A program made the translations under genes and the position numbers. From contig CM001167.1 in assembly GCA_000212915.1 (NCBI GenBank), forward strand, positions 62,001-126,000: 64,000 bases of DNA, written 5' to 3'. Positions within the stretch are counted from its first letter, which is position 1. Every line of letters begins with the position of its first letter. Positions 1-7,954 of this stretch are shown here, one piece after another. This DNA is from Bacteroides coprosuis DSM 18011. Lineage in GTDB: Bacteria; Bacteroidota; Bacteroidia; Bacteroidales; Bacteroidaceae. The notes beneath the pieces are model-generated. The model searched no databases. It saw only the letters and a list, made by a program, of their open reading frames with translations, and was not told where the DNA came from.

Positions 1-592
1 GCAAAATTTAAACATCCCTGTTCCAAACGATTGGTTCCAGACACTCCTTAAAATGCCAGATGTTCTTACTAAACCAGAGATACAAGAGGTTAGCGAAGAA
101 GAATGGCAAATTGTTCTAAAAACAATTGAAGAGGCTATTGAGCACCTAAATACATTTAGAAACCAAGAAGGTGCTGCTCTTGAGAAAAAATTTGTACACA
201 ATATCGATACAATAGAATCTCTTCTAGCTACTATAGATCCTTACGAAAAAGAACGTGTAGAAAAAATCAGAGAACGCATTACTGATTCTCTTGAAAATGC
301 TCTTGACGTAGAATATGATAATAATCGCCTAGAGCAAGAACTGATTTTCTATATTGAGAAATTAGATGTTAACGAAGAAAAGCAACGTCTTAAAAACCAC
401 TTAACTTACTTTGTTACTACACTTAACAGCAAAGCTGGTCAAGGAAAGAAACTAGGTTTTATTGCTCAAGAAATTGGTCGTGAAATTAATACACTTGGCA
501 GTAAATCAAACCATGCAGAAATGCAACGTATCGTAGTTCAAATGAAAGACGAGCTAGAGCAAATCAAAGAACAAGTATTGAATGTATTATAA
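1..592 (+). CDS. YicC family protein, 3' part only
   Basis: This is the C-terminal two thirds or so of a YicC-family protein. The reading frame is open from the first base of the window, so the true start lies upstream; the ATG at 53 is internal. The last 60 residues carry the conserved C-terminal signature of the family (GKKLGFIAQEIGREINTLGS, then SNHAEMQ and a closing helix), and the middle is charged and coiled-coil-like. YicC proteins are widespread and have been linked to RNA turnover in Escherichia coli; the role here is inferred only from the family. The stop lies 3 bases before gmk, a common pairing, so the two are probably cotranscribed. Confidence 0.9.
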   Translation, partial: QNLNIPVPNDWFQTLLKMPDVLTKPEIQEVSEEEWQIVLKTIEEAIEHLNTFRNQEGAALEKKFVHNIDTIESLLATIDPYEKERVEKIRERITDSLENALDVEYDNNRLEQELIFYIEKLDVNEEKQRLKNHLTYFVTTLNSKAGQGKKLGFIAQEIGREINTLGSKSNHAEMQRIVVQMKDELEQIKEQVLNVL

Positions 593-595
593 ATA

Positions 596-1162
596 ATGGC
601 GGGAAAACTAATTATATTTTCGGCCCCATCGGGTTCGGGCAAATCAACAATAATCAACCATCTTCTTACTCAAAATTTAAATCTAGCCTTCTCTATATCT
701 GCTACTAGCAGACCTCCTCGTGGCTCAGAGAAGCATGGTATAGAATACTTCTTTTTAACTCCAGAAGAGTTTAAGAAAAGGATAGCGAATAATGAATTTT
801 TAGAATATGAAGAAGTTTATCCAGATCGCTTCTATGGCACTTTAAAAAATCAAGTTGAAAAGCAAACTGAAGCTGGTCAAAATGTTATTTTTGATGTAGA
901 TGTTGTGGGTGGATGCAACATCAAAAAATATTTCGGAGATAAAGCCCTTTCTATTTTTATTCAACCCCCTTCTATTGAAGAACTTCGCAAACGATTAGAA
1001 GGAAGAGCTACTGATTCCCATGAAGTTATTGAACAAAGAATCAGTAAAGCTGAATATGAACTAGGTTTTGCTTCAAAATTTGATTGTGTTATTATCAATG
1101 ATAATCTAGAGCATGCTTTAAATCAAGCAGAGAAGATTATCAAAGATTTTGTTGAAGCATAA
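596..1162 (+). CDS. gmk: Guanylate kinase
   Basis: Cytoplasmic enzyme that phosphorylates GMP to GDP with ATP, feeding GTP, dGTP and (p)ppGpp pools. The 188-residue length is normal for the family. A P-loop (APSGSGKS) lies at residues 10-17, and the GMP-binding segment with TSRPPRGSE and EYFF follows at about 37-52. The ATG at 596 follows the yicC stop by 3 bases and is the only start that keeps the P-loop at its usual position. A rho-independent terminator follows the gene, ending the yicC-gmk unit. Confidence 0.97.
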   Translation: MAGKLIIFSAPSGSGKSTIINHLLTQNLNLAFSISATSRPPRGSEKHGIEYFFLTPEEFKKRIANNEFLEYEEVYPDRFYGTLKNQVEKQTEAGQNVIFDVDVVGGCNIKKYFGDKALSIFIQPPSIEELRKRLEGRATDSHEVIEQRISKAEYELGFASKFDCVIINDNLEHALNQAEKIIKDFVEA

Positions 1163-1183
1163 AATATAATCCTCAAATACACT

Positions 1184-1230
1184 GAACCTCAATAAGCATA
1201 TATTTGTATACCTATTGAGGTTCTTTTTTT
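1184..1230 (+). terminator. Rho-independent terminator after gmk
   Basis: The arms GAACCTCAATA (1184-1194) and TATTGAGGTTC (1213-1223) are perfect complements and are followed by a run of seven T. This ends the yicC-gmk transcript just ahead of nadD. Confidence 0.9.
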
Positions 1231-1243
1231 ATACCCTATAGAG

Positions 1244-1828
1244 ATGAAGAAAAAAATTGCAATTTTTAGTGGATCTTTTAATCCGATACATATCGGACAC
1301 TTAGCACTAGCCAACTATATTTGTGAATCCAATTGGATTGATGAATTGTGGTTTATGGTAACACCTCATAATCCACTAAAGGAGGTAAGGGATCTAGAAT
1401 CCAACACTCTTCGTCTTGATATGGTACAACTAGCCATACAAGGTTATCCTAAATTCAAAGCATCTGATTTTGAGTTTGCTCTTCCCCAACCTTCGTATAC
1501 CATCAACACCTTAGATGCATTAAAAGAAAAGTACCCAGAATATGAGTTTTATCTTTTGATAGGTGCAGATAACTGGGACTTATTTGATAAATGGAAAGAT
1601 GCAGATAAATTGATTTCCAAATACAATTTATTAATTTATCCTCGCGTAGGACATACCATTAACAAAGAAAATCTTCCTGAACATGTATATTATATTGACT
1701 CTCCCGTTATAGAGGTTAGTTCGACATTTATTCGTGAGAATATAGAGAAAGGGAAAGATTTCAGATATTTTTTACATCCCAATGTTTATTCCTTTATCAA
1801 GGATAAAAAATTATATACTAACGAATAG
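1244..1828 (+). CDS. nadD: Nicotinate-nucleotide adenylyltransferase
   Basis: Converts nicotinate mononucleotide and ATP to deamido-NAD, the adenylation step of NAD synthesis. The protein has 194 residues, the usual size. It opens with the nucleotidylyltransferase signature [11 protein letters not shown] (about residues 10-20, HxGH at 16-19) and carries the second family motif SSTFIRENI near the C-terminus. The start sits 13 bases after the upstream terminator's T-run, so it needs its own promoter or some readthrough. The last 11 bases overlap the convergent phosphoesterase gene. Confidence 0.96.
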   Translation: MKKKIAIFSGSFNPIHIGHLALANYICESNWIDELWFMVTPHNPLKEVRDLESNTLRLDMVQLAIQGYPKFKASDFEFALPQPSYTINTLDALKEKYPEYEFYLLIGADNWDLFDKWKDADKLISKYNLLIYPRVGHTINKENLPEHVYYIDSPVIEVSSTFIRENIEKGKDFRYFLHPNVYSFIKDKKLYTNE

Positions 1829-2711
1829 ATTTTAAGTGGATGAGTACTACCTCACTTGGAGCTCCTATTCTTATATTTTTATTAGACGTACCTATTCCAT
1901 TAGTTACAATCATTGGGATTCCTGCAGAATTATAGACCAACCCCGTTAGAAATTTCTGATCATATTTTGAAGGAACAATTGGTGCTACACCAAAGATTCT
2001 AACTTGTCCTCCATGAGTATGTCCAGCCAACACCAAATCAGAATTACGAATAACAACATCTTCGGCATAATCTGGAGTATGAGTTAGTAAAACCACAAAA
2101 TCTTTATCCGATAACCCCAAAGTCGGTGATATTCCATTTTTTGTCAGATTAAAAGGATTTTTAATTCCTACCACTTGAATAAAAGAACCTTTATACTTAA
2201 TTGTATCTACTTTATGCTCTAACAGCTGAATACCATTGCGCTGCATAGCCTTAGCTACAACATCATATCCACGTTCATAATCATTATTCCCCATTACTCC
2301 ATAAGCACCCATAGCAGGTTTTACTTCTCCTAATCTATCAAAAAGGGTATCAATTAAGCTGGTATTTTCATGATAATCGCCGCCAAGACACATAATATCA
2401 TAGTTCAATGTTTTTAAATAAGAGATCAGAGCATTCAGATCTTTAGTCTTAAAAAGACTCGGATAATGTGTGTCAGAAATAAACAAAATAGTCTTCCCAT
2501 CAAAAGATTTAGGAATATCGGTATGTACCACTGTATATTCTTTTAAGCGATCTATACCACACTCTGCCACATTTAGTCGAGTAGTGGTAGAACTAATACC
2601 AGGCTTTCTACTTACAGCTAAGCTATCTTTTGATGTACTACAAGAAGTTAGTATGAATAGTAGGCACGTTACAATGCCTAGCATATATAAGGAATGATTC
2701 TTTCTTTTCAT
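1818..2711 (-). CDS. Calcineurin-like metallophosphoesterase lipoprotein
   Basis: Predicted lipoprotein: residues 1-24 form a signal peptide ending in the lipobox LTSC, so it should be exported and lipid-anchored. The rest is a metallophosphoesterase with all the metal-binding blocks in order: [30 protein letters not shown] and GHTHGGQ. This arrangement is typical of the YaeI/YkuE subgroup of phosphodiesterases, some of which act on lipid-linked phosphates such as UDP-diacylglucosamine. The substrate is not evident here. The gene converges on nadD with an 11-base overlap. Confidence 0.88.
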   Translation of the reverse strand: MKRKNHSLYMLGIVTCLLFILTSCSTSKDSLAVSRKPGISSTTTRLNVAECGIDRLKEYTVVHTDIPKSFDGKTILFISDTHYPSLFKTKDLNALISYLKTLNYDIMCLGGDYHENTSLIDTLFDRLGEVKPAMGAYGVMGNNDYERGYDVVAKAMQRNGIQLLEHKVDTIKYKGSFIQVVGIKNPFNLTKNGISPTLGLSDKDFVVLLTHTPDYAEDVVIRNSDLVLAGHTHGGQVRIFGVAPIVPSKYDQKFLTGLVYNSAGIPMIVTNGIGTSNKNIRIGAPSEVVLIHLKSIR

Positions 2712-2744
2712 GTTTTTATTCTAAACTATGTTATAAGCTTTTTA

Positions 2745-2752
2745 TATCTTTG
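2745..2752 (+). promoter_or_regulatory. -7 promoter box for menA
   Basis: TATCTTTG matches the Bacteroidetes -7 consensus TAnnTTTG. It lies 28 bases before the ATG at 2780 and overlaps an upstream in-frame TTG at 2750, which argues against that TTG being the start. Confidence 0.7.
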
Positions 2753-2779
2753 CAAAACGTATTCAAAACTACAGTATTA

Positions 2780-3679
2780 ATGGTTAATGTACAAACAAAC
2801 TCAATACGTGCTTGGATATTGGCGGCACGACCTAAAACTTTATCGGGGGCAATTGTTCCCGTAATTATAGGAGCTTCTCTGGCTTACTTGCACGATTCTT
2901 TTCAACTAATTCCAACTTTAATATGTATTGCTTTTGCTGGATTAATGCAAATTGCAGCCAACTTCATCAACGATCTATACGATTATCTCAAAGGAACAGA
3001 TAGAAAAGAAGATCGCTTAGGACCAGATAGAGCTTGTACTCAAGGATGGATTACTCCAAATGCGATGAAGAAAGGAATAGCTGTAGTTATAATAATCGCT
3101 TGTGCTATTGGTTCAACTCTCATCTATTATGGCGGCTGGACTTTAATTTTGATAGGTATCCTATGTGTTATCTTTGCCTTTGCTTACACCACTGGTCCTT
3201 ACCCTCTATCTTATCATGGCTATGGAGATATTCTTGTCCTTCTATTTTTTGGTTTTGTTCCTGTAGGCGGAACTTACTATGTTCAAGCGCTAGATTGGAA
3301 TATGGACGTAACCATGGCATCCATAGTGTGTGGATTAATTATTGACACTCTACTTGTAGTCAACAATTACAGAGATTATATTGCTGATTTTAGGAGTGGG
3401 AAAAAGACCCTTATTGTACGCTTTGGAAAAGATTTTGGAGCCTATTTATACCTAGGTTTAGGATTAGTAGCTTCAGTTATTAGTCTTACTTTTGTTTATA
3501 AAGGATATATATTTGCTGGTATTTTACCTCAATTTTACCTCATCCCTCATATAAAAACTTATGCAGAGATGAAGAAAATATATGAAGGAAAAAAGTTAAA
3601 CCTTATATTGGGTAAAACTTCTCAAAACATACTACTAATGGGTTTTCTACTTTCTTTAGGTTTTATTTTAAGTAGATAA
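2780..3679 (+). CDS. menA: 1,4-dihydroxy-2-naphthoate polyprenyltransferase
   Basis: Integral membrane enzyme that attaches the polyprenyl tail to 1,4-dihydroxy-2-naphthoate in menaquinone synthesis. The 299-residue product has the UbiA-family layout: the N-terminal motif ARPKTLSGAIVPV, the first Asp-rich motif NDLYDYLKGTD around residue 75, about eight or nine hydrophobic segments, and a second motif NNYRDYIADFRSGKKTL near residue 195. The ATG at 2780 is chosen because the upstream TTG lies inside the -7 box. The stop codon abuts the stop of the convergent phosphodiesterase gene. Confidence 0.93.
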   Translation: MVNVQTNSIRAWILAARPKTLSGAIVPVIIGASLAYLHDSFQLIPTLICIAFAGLMQIAANFINDLYDYLKGTDRKEDRLGPDRACTQGWITPNAMKKGIAVVIIIACAIGSTLIYYGGWTLILIGILCVIFAFAYTTGPYPLSYHGYGDILVLLFFGFVPVGGTYYVQALDWNMDVTMASIVCGLIIDTLLVVNNYRDYIADFRSGKKTLIVRFGKDFGAYLYLGLGLVASVISLTFVYKGYIFAGILPQFYLIPHIKTYAEMKKIYEGKKLNLILGKTSQNILLMGFLLSLGFILSR

Positions 3680-4171
3680 TTAGCCTGCTAATTCTATAAC
3701 TTCTAAATCTTTAAAAACACCTTTATCTATAGTAAAGCGCACCATTGTACGCACTTTGTGAAAACCCGAAATTCCTGCTGCTCCAGGATTGACATGTAAC
3801 ATATTTAATGTTTTATCATATTTTACTTTTAAAATATGAGAGTGTCCACTAATAAACAACTGAGGGGGATTAATAAATAGAGAGCTCTGAATTGAAGGGT
3901 CATATTTACCTGGATAGCCTCCGATGTGTTTTATAACCACTTCTGCACCATCTACTTTAAAACGATTTACCTGAGGATAAATCTTACGTATATCTTGTCC
4001 ATCAATATTTCCATAAACGGCTCTTACTTTCTTATACTCAGCTAGTTTTTGAATTAAAACGAGTGAACCTATATCTCCAGCATGCCATATTTCATCGCAA
4101 TCAGTAAAATAAGTTAAATACTTATCATCCCAATATCCATGAGTATCTGATAATAATCCAATTTTTGTCAT
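3680..4171 (-). CDS. YfcE/MJ0936-type metallophosphodiesterase
   Basis: Small cytoplasmic phosphoesterase of 163 residues. Metal-binding motifs in order are LLSDTHGYWDD (residues 5-15), WHAGDIGS, VYGNIDGQ, HIGGYPG and SGHSHILKV, followed by VNPGAAG; this is the normal order for the YfcE/MJ0936 family of phosphodiesterases. No signal peptide is present. The ATG at 4171 places the first motif five residues from the N-terminus; a TTG further upstream would add ten unconserved residues. The natural substrate is not evident. Its stop abuts the menA stop. Confidence 0.88.
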   Translation of the reverse strand: MTKIGLLSDTHGYWDDKYLTYFTDCDEIWHAGDIGSLVLIQKLAEYKKVRAVYGNIDGQDIRKIYPQVNRFKVDGAEVVIKHIGGYPGKYDPSIQSSLFINPPQLFISGHSHILKVKYDKTLNMLHVNPGAAGISGFHKVRTMVRFTIDKGVFKDLEVIELAG

Positions 4172-4301
4172 TCCTATTTCGTTTATTAAACGAAGGTACA
4201 ATCTTTAGAGAAAAACAACAATCAAACTTTAAAATAGTCCTTTTCTCATCTTCATATATTTCCTCGTACATAGATAGTTTAACGGATATCTATTATCATC
4301 A

Positions 4302-4360
4302 TGACACCGACAAGAGTAAACTTTGACACCGACATCGTAATGACATGTCGGTGTCAAAGT
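4302..4360. repeat. Dispersed intergenic repeat, copy 1 (TGACACCGACAT motifs)
   Basis: TGACACCGACA at 4302-4312, TGACACCGACAT at 4324-4335 and the inverted ATGTCGGTGTCA from 4345 are spaced 22 and 21 bp apart. The last two belong to a perfect 16-bp inverted repeat (4320-4335 and 4345-4360) with a 9-base loop. The same architecture recurs at 29352-29410 and, degenerate, at 50155-50227. The element lies between the divergent phosphodiesterase and ABC-F genes and has no T-run. Function unknown. Confidence 0.8.
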
Positions 4361-4413
4361 AAACCTACTCTTATTCCTAAAAGATCATTTATGACATGAG
4401 GCTCAATACTTTC

Positions 4414-4438
4414 AGTAGAGCTAGTACTCTACTTTTTC
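4414..4438 (+). terminator. Possible orphan terminator upstream of the ABC-F gene
   Basis: AGTAGAG (4414-4420) and CTCTACT (4427-4433) form a 7-bp stem followed by TTTTTC on the plus strand. No plus-strand gene ends here, so it is either fortuitous or ends a short untranslated transcript that includes repeat copy 1. Confidence 0.35.
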
Positions 4439-4550
4439 AAAATCGATTTTACAATTAGTAATATCATTAAATTTTAATATTCCCCTTTCCCTCTTCATTA
4501 TCTTCAATATATTTAAGAAATAGACTGATAGACAACTCGTAAATTAAGAG

Positions 4551-4558
4551 TATCTTTG
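4551..4558 (+). promoter_or_regulatory. -7 promoter box for the ABC-F gene
   Basis: TATCTTTG, 20 bases before the ATG at 4579, fits the Bacteroidetes -7 consensus. Confidence 0.7.
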
Positions 4559-4578
4559 CCGCTTCAATTAACACATTT

Positions 4579-6210
4579 ATGGTATCAGTAGACGGATTAA
4601 CAGTAGAATTTGGAGGTTCAGCCCTATTTAGTGATGTATCTTTTGTAATAAACCCTAGTGATAGAATAGCCCTAATGGGTAAAAACGGAGCAGGTAAATC
4701 TACTTTGCTTAAAATTTTATCAGGAAAAAGAGAAGCTACTCGAGGAAAGGTTGCTGCTCCAAAAGATTGTAAAATAGCTTATTTGCCTCAGCATTTAATG
4801 ACAGAAGATGGTAGAACTGTCTTTGAGGAAGCTGCTCAAGCTTTTTCTCACATCCACGATATGGAAAAAGAGATTGCTGATATCAATGAACAACTAGCTA
4901 CAAGAACAGATTATGAGAGCGATGAGTACATGCAGCTCATAGAACAAGTAGCTACATTAAGTGAAAAGTTTTATACTATTGAAGATATCAATTATGATGA
5001 GAATATAGAAAAGGCTTTACTGGGGCTAGGCTTTTCTAGAGCAGACTTTGATCAACCTACCAATAAGTTCAGTGGTGGCTGGCGTATGCGTATCGAATTA
5101 GCTAAACTATTACTCCAAGAACCTGATGTCCTTTTACTTGATGAGCCTACAAACCATTTAGATATTGAGTCTATTCAATGGCTTGAAGAGTTTTTAGTTG
5201 CCAACAATAAAGCAGTTGTAGTTATTAGCCACGATAGAAAATTTGTGGATAGCATTACTACTCGTACGATTGAAGTTACTATGGGTAGAATTTACGATTA
5301 CAAAGTAAACTATTCTAAGTACCTAGAGCTTCGAAAAGAAAGACGAGAACAACAATTAAAAGCATACGAAGAACAACAAAAGTTCATTTCTGATACTAAG
5401 GATTTTATAGAAAGATTCAAAGGAACTTATTCTAAAACTTTACAAGTACAAAGTAGAGTTAAGATGCTCGAAAAACTCGAAATTATACAAGTAGATGAAA
5501 TTGATACTTCAGCAATTCGACTACAGTTTCCTCCTGCACCTCGCTCAGGAAGTTATCCTGTTATCATGGAAGGCGTTGGCAAAACTTATGGAGATCATGT
5601 TGTATTCAAAGATGCCAACTTAGTAATTGAAAGAGGAGATAAATTAGCTTTCGTTGGAAAAAATGGTGAGGGAAAATCAACCCTAGTGAAATGTATCATG
5701 GAGGAAATCGAACATGATGGAGAGTTGAAAGTTGGTCATAACGTCAAAATAGGCTATTTTGCACAAAACCAAGCATCTCTACTCGATGAAGAGTTAACTG
5801 TATTCCAAACGATTGACGATGTAGCCGTAGGTGAAATAAGAAATAGGATAAAAGATTTATTGGGTGCCTTTATGTTTGGAGGAGAAGAATCAACAAAGAA
5901 GGTAAAAGTACTTTCGGGTGGAGAAAGAACTCGATTAGCTCTTCTTAAACTTTTATTGGAACCTGTAAACTTATTAATTCTCGATGAGCCTACCAATCAC
6001 CTAGATTTAGTCACTAAAGATATTTTAAAACAAGCACTGATTAAGTTTGATGGAACATTTATTGTTGTTTCTCATGATAGAGATTTCCTAGATGGACTAG
6101 TAGATAAAGTCTATGAGTTTGGTAATAAGAAGGTAAGAGAGCATCTAGGTGGAATCTACGATTTCTTGGAATCCAAGAAAATAGAATCACTTCAAGAATT
6201 AGAACATTAA
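4579..6210 (+). CDS. ABC-F family ATPase (ribosome-associated type)
   Basis: Soluble protein of 543 residues with two fused ATP-binding cassettes and no membrane segment, as in ABC-F translation factors. The first Walker A is GKNGAGKST (about residues 35-43), with signature SGGWRMR and Walker B LLLDEPTNHLD. The second has Walker A GKNGEGKST, signature LSGGERTRL and Walker B LILDEPTNHLD. The charged ABC-F linker, about residues 245-315, lies between them. ABC-F proteins act on the ribosome, some giving antibiotic protection; nothing here points to resistance, and the length fits the housekeeping YbiT-like branch. Confidence 0.93.
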   Translation: MVSVDGLTVEFGGSALFSDVSFVINPSDRIALMGKNGAGKSTLLKILSGKREATRGKVAAPKDCKIAYLPQHLMTEDGRTVFEEAAQAFSHIHDMEKEIADINEQLATRTDYESDEYMQLIEQVATLSEKFYTIEDINYDENIEKALLGLGFSRADFDQPTNKFSGGWRMRIELAKLLLQEPDVLLLDEPTNHLDIESIQWLEEFLVANNKAVVVISHDRKFVDSITTRTIEVTMGRIYDYKVNYSKYLELRKERREQQLKAYEEQQKFISDTKDFIERFKGTYSKTLQVQSRVKMLEKLEIIQVDEIDTSAIRLQFPPAPRSGSYPVIMEGVGKTYGDHVVFKDANLVIERGDKLAFVGKNGEGKSTLVKCIMEEIEHDGELKVGHNVKIGYFAQNQASLLDEELTVFQTIDDVAVGEIRNRIKDLLGAFMFGGEESTKKVKVLSGGERTRLALLKLLLEPVNLLILDEPTNHLDLVTKDILKQALIKFDGTFIVVSHDRDFLDGLVDKVYEFGNKKVREHLGGIYDFLESKKIESLQELEH

Positions 6211-6219
6211 AAAAAAGTT

Positions 6220-6227
6220 TATCTTTG
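6220..6227 (+). promoter_or_regulatory. -7 promoter box for the metal-efflux locus
   Basis: TATCTTTG lies 23 bases before the start of the small His/Cys-rich protein, and ten bases after the ABC-F stop. It gives the efflux genes their own promoter. Confidence 0.65.
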
Positions 6228-6249
6228 CCAATATACCCTATATAGATAA

Positions 6250-6696
6250 ATGCTTAAAAAGAAATTCATAGCGTGGACACTAGCTTGTATTGCTCTCCTC
6301 ATGATAGCGATACCTACTATTCCACACCATCATCATAAGGACATGTATACGATATGTCTCAACACCAGTGATGATGCTATGGATTCTTCTGGGCTTTGTG
6401 ATTGCGATCTAAAAGGGGATTGTCAACATCAACAAGGTCCTTCTTCTGATAAGAAAACATGTACCTCTGGCTGTATCACCAATATTAATGCTATCAAACT
6501 GGATATGAGTGATATTGATCACTTACAACCCTTTGATTTCCAACTTTTCAATATTCATATCTCTGAATTACTGATATCCTTTTTATGCCCTGATAAGCAT
6601 TTGGGGCATTGTGATACTTTATATATTGAAAAGGAACATTTCGTCCCCCTCATTGCTCCTTTTGGCAAACGAGCTCCCCCATTTTATAATGCATAA
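6250..6696 (+). CDS. Small exported His/Cys-rich protein at metal-efflux locus
   Basis: A 148-residue protein that I do not recognise as a named family. Residues 1-24 form a hydrophobic signal or anchor (AWTLACIALLMIAIP), followed at once by HHHHK and then Cys-containing segments (LCDCDLKGDC, then CTSGC), with another His/Cys patch further on (CPDKHLGHCD). Such a layout suggests metal binding on the periplasmic side. It is the first gene downstream of a promoter and 101 bases ahead of an RND adaptor with a His-rich N-terminus. I infer a metal sensor, chaperone or buffer for that pump; direct evidence is absent. Confidence 0.75.
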   Translation: MLKKKFIAWTLACIALLMIAIPTIPHHHHKDMYTICLNTSDDAMDSSGLCDCDLKGDCQHQQGPSSDKKTCTSGCITNINAIKLDMSDIDHLQPFDFQLFNIHISELLISFLCPDKHLGHCDTLYIEKEHFVPLIAPFGKRAPPFYNA

Positions 6697-6708
6697 ATAG
6701 AATAAGCG

Positions 6709-6732
6709 CTTCTTATCATACTAGATAAGAAG
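6709..6732 (+). promoter_or_regulatory. Hairpin between first two efflux genes
   Basis: CTTCTTATC (6709-6717) and GATAAGAAG (6724-6732) are perfect 9-bp arms with a 6-base loop and no following T-run. AAGTCGTT is then directly repeated. It may be an mRNA-stability or attenuation structure inside the operon. Confidence 0.4.
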
Positions 6733-6797
6733 TCGTTTATGAAGTCGTTATTGGACTTTAAACCCACAAATCTATCTATCATTATAAAAATCTCAAA

Positions 6798-7940
6798 ATG
6801 AACAAAATATTATATTTTGCACTTTGTAGTGCATTCTTATTAGGTGCTTGTAAAGCAAACACCTCAGAAAACCATGACCACGCCGAAGAAGCTCACGCAC
6901 ACGACCACGAACATGGAGAAAATGTAGTAGAACTCTCAAAAGAAAAAGCGAAAGCAGCAGGGGTCCTATCAGATATTATTAAAGTAGAGCCTTTTCAAAA
7001 TGTAATCAAAACAGGAGGTAAGATTCTAGCAGCACAAGGAGATGAGTCTGTTGTAGTAGCTACCATTCCAGGGATTGTTAGTTTACCTCACAAATTGGTT
7101 GAGGGATTAGCTATACAAAACGGACAAAGAGTCGCTTCATTATCTTCAAGAAATATTCAAGATGGTGACCCAGCACAACGTGCTCGCATCAATTTTGAAA
7201 TCGCAAAACAAGAGTATGAACGTGTATTACCACTAGTCGATAGCAAAATTATTACTCAAAAAGACTTTGCTAAAATCAAACAAGAATACGAAAATGCGCG
7301 TATCAGCTATGAAGCAAATGCTAAAGGACACACAGCCAACGGACAAGATATTAAATCTCCACTAGCTGGTTATGTGAAATCAATCTATGTAAAAGAGGGT
7401 GATTATGTTAATGTAGGGCAGCCACTAATGAGTATAACTAAAAACAAACGTCTGTACTTAAGAGCAGAGGTTTCTGAGCGATATTATACGCAATTAAAAG
7501 ATATTACGTCTGCACACTTTAAATCATCTTACTACGACCAAGTTTATAAACTGGATGACTTGCAGGGAGAAGTTCTTTCTTTTGGCAAAAACCCATCAGA
7601 AAATGGTTATTTATTACCAATTACCTTTGCTTTTAATAATATAGGAGATATTGTGCCAGACTCTTTTGTTGAAGTGTATCTCCTTTCTAAAAATAAAGAA
7701 GATGCAATAGCCCTACCCTACTCTGCAATTACTGAGGAACAGGGTTTGTACTTTGCATACAAGCAACTCTGTGAAGAGGAGTATGAGAAAGTAGAAATAA
7801 AATTAGGAGTTGATAATGGAGAAAAAGTAGAAATACTTTCTGGGATAAAAGAAGGCGATAGAATCGTACAAAAAGGTGCTCAGCAAATTAAATTAGCTTC
7901 AGCAACTAGTTCTATTCCAGCTCATACACACGAACACTAA
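6798..7940 (+). CDS. RND efflux periplasmic adaptor lipoprotein (CusB/CzcB type)
   Basis: Membrane-fusion component linking an inner-membrane RND pump to an outer-membrane channel. The 380-residue protein starts with a lipoprotein signal (lipobox LLGAC, about residues 14-18). A His/Asp/Glu-rich stretch follows (HDHAEEAHAHDHEHGE), a likely metal-binding patch. Then come barrel-sandwich and hairpin domains, including IKSPLAGYVKSIYVKEGDYV, and a C-terminal beta-barrel region with VQKGAQQIK. The C-terminus is again His-rich (HTHEH). The pump gene follows after 14 bases. The His-rich ends point to a heavy-metal substrate rather than drugs. Confidence 0.9.
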   Translation: MNKILYFALCSAFLLGACKANTSENHDHAEEAHAHDHEHGENVVELSKEKAKAAGVLSDIIKVEPFQNVIKTGGKILAAQGDESVVVATIPGIVSLPHKLVEGLAIQNGQRVASLSSRNIQDGDPAQRARINFEIAKQEYERVLPLVDSKIITQKDFAKIKQEYENARISYEANAKGHTANGQDIKSPLAGYVKSIYVKEGDYVNVGQPLMSITKNKRLYLRAEVSERYYTQLKDITSAHFKSSYYDQVYKLDDLQGEVLSFGKNPSENGYLLPITFAFNNIGDIVPDSFVEVYLLSKNKEDAIALPYSAITEEQGLYFAYKQLCEEEYEKVEIKLGVDNGEKVEILSGIKEGDRIVQKGAQQIKLASATSSIPAHTHEH

Positions 7941-7954
7941 AATAGAGTAGAACT

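Noticed and set aside
4302-4360. Repeat copy 1 as part of a CRISPR array
   Set aside because: Only three short motifs with one inverted, no regular spacers and no cas genes nearby.
4579-6210. ABC-F protein as an antibiotic-resistance factor
   Set aside because: Length and linker fit housekeeping ABC-F ATPases and the neighbours are core genes; nothing in the sequence indicates ribosome protection against drugs.
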